Positions 62,519 to 64,000 of a stretch of DNA of 64,000 bases are shown piece after piece. The notes under the pieces are model-generated. The model was not told where the DNA came from, made no database searches, and was given only the letters and a program-made list of their open reading frames with translations. The stretch's first letter is position 1, and every line of letters starts with the position of its first letter. This stretch comes from Chryseobacterium shigense (GTDB lineage: Bacteria; Bacteroidota; Bacteroidia; Flavobacteriales; Weeksellaceae): positions 124,001 to 188,000 of the forward strand of contig NZ_FTNY01000002.1 of assembly GCF_900156575.1 (NCBI RefSeq), written 5' to 3'. Position numbers and translations under genes: made by a program.

Positions 62519-63163
62519 ATGATTTTCATCTCCAAAATCCTGTTTTTCACCAGTCATCATGGTTTTTATACCGTGATTATCCTTCTGGTGTTCTTTAGTC
62601 TGCTTTCTTTTGTGACCAAAAAGGCCTGGTTCCTCGCACCGATTATTCCTCTGGCTATAGTGAATGGTGTTGCCGGACAGTATCTGAATGCATGGTTTCT
62701 AAATAAATACGGCGTTGAGAGTACAGCCATCATCACCTCGGATGTAGAAACCAATTCTACCCTGAATGACATGTATATTCATGATTACGAAGCCATTGTC
62801 AAAAAAAAGGACGGAAAATTCATATCAACCTTCTTTTCGACGACCAGTGCAACCATTTACCCGATTGAGAATGCCATCAGAATTCCTGCGATGGGCCAAT
62901 ATTTCCCGGTAAAATATATTCCGGGATATGAGAAAAACATCGTGATTCTTTATGATCAATCCGAGGAAGGAAGCAATAGGCTGAAGTATGAAAAAATAGC
63001 GCCGATCCAATCAGCAAAGATCAAATATGAGGCAGACAAAACAAATAAAGAATTCATTGAAGAATATATTGCCGCACTGGAAGATTATCTAAAAAGCTAT
63101 GACAGTGAAGAGTACAAAGCAAAAATAGAGGAATTAAAAACAGAGTTGAAGCAGCTTAAATAA
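62519..63163 (+). CDS. Membrane protein of unknown function
   Basis: Protein of 214 aa. Two hydrophobic segments near the N-terminus (about 13-32 and 38-60) precede a soluble domain (GVESTAIITSDVETNST; SATIYPIENAIRIPAMGQYFPVKYIPG) and a C-terminal coiled coil (EEYIAALEDYLKSYDSEEYK). I do not recognise the family. The divergent lipoprotein gene is about 110 nt away. Near-consensus TACATTTA precedes the ATG. Confidence 0.7.
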   Translation: MIFISKILFFTSHHGFYTVIILLVFFSLLSFVTKKAWFLAPIIPLAIVNGVAGQYLNAWFLNKYGVESTAIITSDVETNSTLNDMYIHDYEAIVKKKDGKFISTFFSTTSATIYPIENAIRIPAMGQYFPVKYIPGYEKNIVILYDQSEEGSNRLKYEKIAPIQSAKIKYEADKTNKEFIEEYIAALEDYLKSYDSEEYKAKIEELKTELKQLK

Positions 63164-63203
63164 AGGGTTTCTATTTTAAGTTTTATAATTTTCAGACTTT
63201 TTC

Positions 63204-63235
63204 TTGTTTTTGTATTAAAAAAATTTCTACATTTG
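63204..63235 (+). promoter_or_regulatory. Promoter of the trp operon
   Basis: TTG (63204-63206), 21-nt spacer, TACATTTG (63228-63235), a perfect -7 box. Transcription should start near 63241, giving a short leader before the trpL ATG. Confidence 0.75.
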
Positions 63236-63248
63236 TCCCATGTTTAAT

Positions 63249-63317
63249 ATGAGCAACAATATTTGGTGGTGGCTTTCAAACTCTTCGTCGGGTCTGGAGG
63301 TATTGTCATGTTGCTAA
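63249..63317 (+). CDS. trpL: trp leader peptide (attenuation)
   Basis: A 22-codon frame, MSNNIWWWLSNSSSGLEVL followed by SCC and TAA, with three consecutive TGG codons at 63264-63272. It starts about 8 nt after the expected transcription start and ends 35 nt before an intrinsic terminator, upstream of trpE. Ribosome stalling at the Trp codons when charged tRNA-Trp is scarce would change folding and let transcription pass. It is too short for ordinary gene callers. The alternative antiterminator pairing was not resolved by eye. Confidence 0.9.
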   Translation: MSNNIWWWLSNSSSGLEVLSCC

Positions 63318-63351
63318 AGATATAGCAGAATAATAAAAATACACAATATAT

Positions 63352-63385
63352 AGGCTTTGACGGATTCCGTTGAAGCCTTTTTTTT
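63352..63385 (+). terminator. Attenuator terminator before trpE
   Basis: AGGCTTTGACGG (63352-63363) pairs with CCGTTGAAGCCT (63367-63378), 12 bp with two G-T pairs and a 3-nt loop, then eight Ts. Trp-rich medium should favour it and stop the trp transcript. Confidence 0.93.
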
Positions 63386-63416
63386 ATTTAATCCAAAACA
63401 AAAAAATACAAGTCAG

Positions 63417-64000
63417 ATGTCCATTCAAAAAATTAAAATAAAGACCGATTCTAAAAAAACATTGGGAGACCTTTATACTCCTATGAATATCTATCTTCAG
63501 ATCAGAGACAGATTCCGGGATACGATCCTTCTGGAAAGTTCAGACGCCAAAAATATTGATAATAACTTTTCATTTATTGCTGTTAATGCTGTAGCAGGAA
63601 TTGAAGTTAAAAATCTTACTGAATTTGAAATCAAGCTTCCGGGTTCAGATCCTGTGAAACAGCTGATCGGAGAACGTAATATCGCTGATATTTTTGATGA
63701 TTTCCAAAGTGTTTTCGAATGTGAAACTACCCATGATCCTATTGAACAGACGGCTCAGAGTCTTTTTGGATACACCAGTTTTGAAGCTGTACAGTTCTTT
63801 GAAAACATCCACTTAAAACCACAGAGTCCGGAAGTAGAAATTCCTATTCTCCGTTACAGATTATATCAATATGTCATTGCGATCAATCATTATAACGATG
63901 AGATGCATATCATTGAAAATCAAATTCCTGGTTTAAAGTCCGAACTTTATCTGCTTGAAAATCTGATCAGAAATCAAAATACTCCGGTCTACCCTTTTGA
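63417..64000 (+). CDS. trpE: Anthranilate synthase component I, N-terminal part
   Basis: Truncated by the window end after about 194 codons. The N-terminus MSIQKIKIKTDSKKTLGDLY leads to LLESSD (residues 38-43), the tryptophan feedback-binding element of TrpE. FSFIAVNAVAGIEVKN, LFGYTSFEAVQFFENI and LRYRLYQYVIAINHYND are family-like. It uses chorismate and ammonia from TrpG to make anthranilate. The gene is controlled by the leader-terminator just upstream, and feedback inhibition by Trp is expected. Confidence 0.93.
   Translation, partial: MSIQKIKIKTDSKKTLGDLYTPMNIYLQIRDRFRDTILLESSDAKNIDNNFSFIAVNAVAGIEVKNLTEFEIKLPGSDPVKQLIGERNIADIFDDFQSVFECETTHDPIEQTAQSLFGYTSFEAVQFFENIHLKPQSPEVEIPILRYRLYQYVIAINHYNDEMHIIENQIPGLKSELYLLENLIRNQNTPVYPF

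Overview
The window looks like core chromosome of a flavobacterium (Bacteroidota), most likely Chryseobacterium or a close Weeksellaceae relative. The assignment is by recognition, not by a search. It rests on an AT-rich genome, promoters of the TTG-N19-TAnnTTTG type instead of sigma70 boxes, a type IX secretion (T9SS) sorting domain and PorT, menaquinone synthesis (ubiE/menG), a bd oxidase without the long Q-loop, and short double-glycine 'bacteriocin-like' peptides. No tRNA, rRNA, CRISPR array, transposase or prophage gene was found, so this is mostly ordinary core genome with a few accessory or regulatory islands.

Layout. 0.5-5.6 kb: a three-gene drug-efflux operon (TolC, HlyD, MFS) beside an AraC regulator. 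5.7-11.9 kb: DUF2891, a DUF4349 lipoprotein, an RsmI-like methyltransferase, a low-molecular-weight phosphatase and dnaA. 11.4-23.7 kb: thioesterase, pheA, a secreted adhesin-like protein, DUF2339, rarA, yidD, an unusually long lgt, nnr, mscL, a serA-like dehydrogenase and a HAD phosphatase. 23.8-31.7 kb: AhpD-like protein, AraC, idi, gcvT, a Cys-rich peptide, an ArsC-like protein, a thioesterase, a fluoride riboswitch with its ClC-type exporter, and a LysR regulator. 32-36.8 kb: YeiH, two paralogous six-Cys double-glycine peptides, an MFS transporter and rny. 36.8-43.4 kb: a 6S-like RNA after zapA, porT-ubiE, fabH, a phosphoesterase and a degenerate polysaccharide deacetylase. 43.4-53.5 kb: epimerase, ggt, a dicarboxylate symporter, lipid kinase, DUF3298 and DUF3857 proteins, and gyrB. 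53.7-64 kb: an XRE regulator, cydAB, a delta-60-repeat T9SS cargo gene with a frameshift, lysS, rlmF, a cytochrome c lipoprotein, and a trp leader/attenuator leading into trpE, which runs off the end.

The strongest non-coding signals are (1) a trp attenuator with a 22-codon leader peptide holding three consecutive Trp codons; (2) a fluoride riboswitch aptamer before a ClC-F exporter, with a hairpin that could couple the pseudoknot to the start codon; and (3) a 161-nt rod-like RNA between zapA and rny matching the expected 6S fold and location. The best candidate for something little described is the pair of six-Cys double-glycine peptides at 33.1-33.8 kb, which share cysteine spacing and homologous promoters and have no maturation or export gene beside them.

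Many gene starts were refined by finding a flavobacterial -7 element (TAnnTTTG) or a terminator between the first possible start codon and the chosen one. Residue positions are approximate unless stated.
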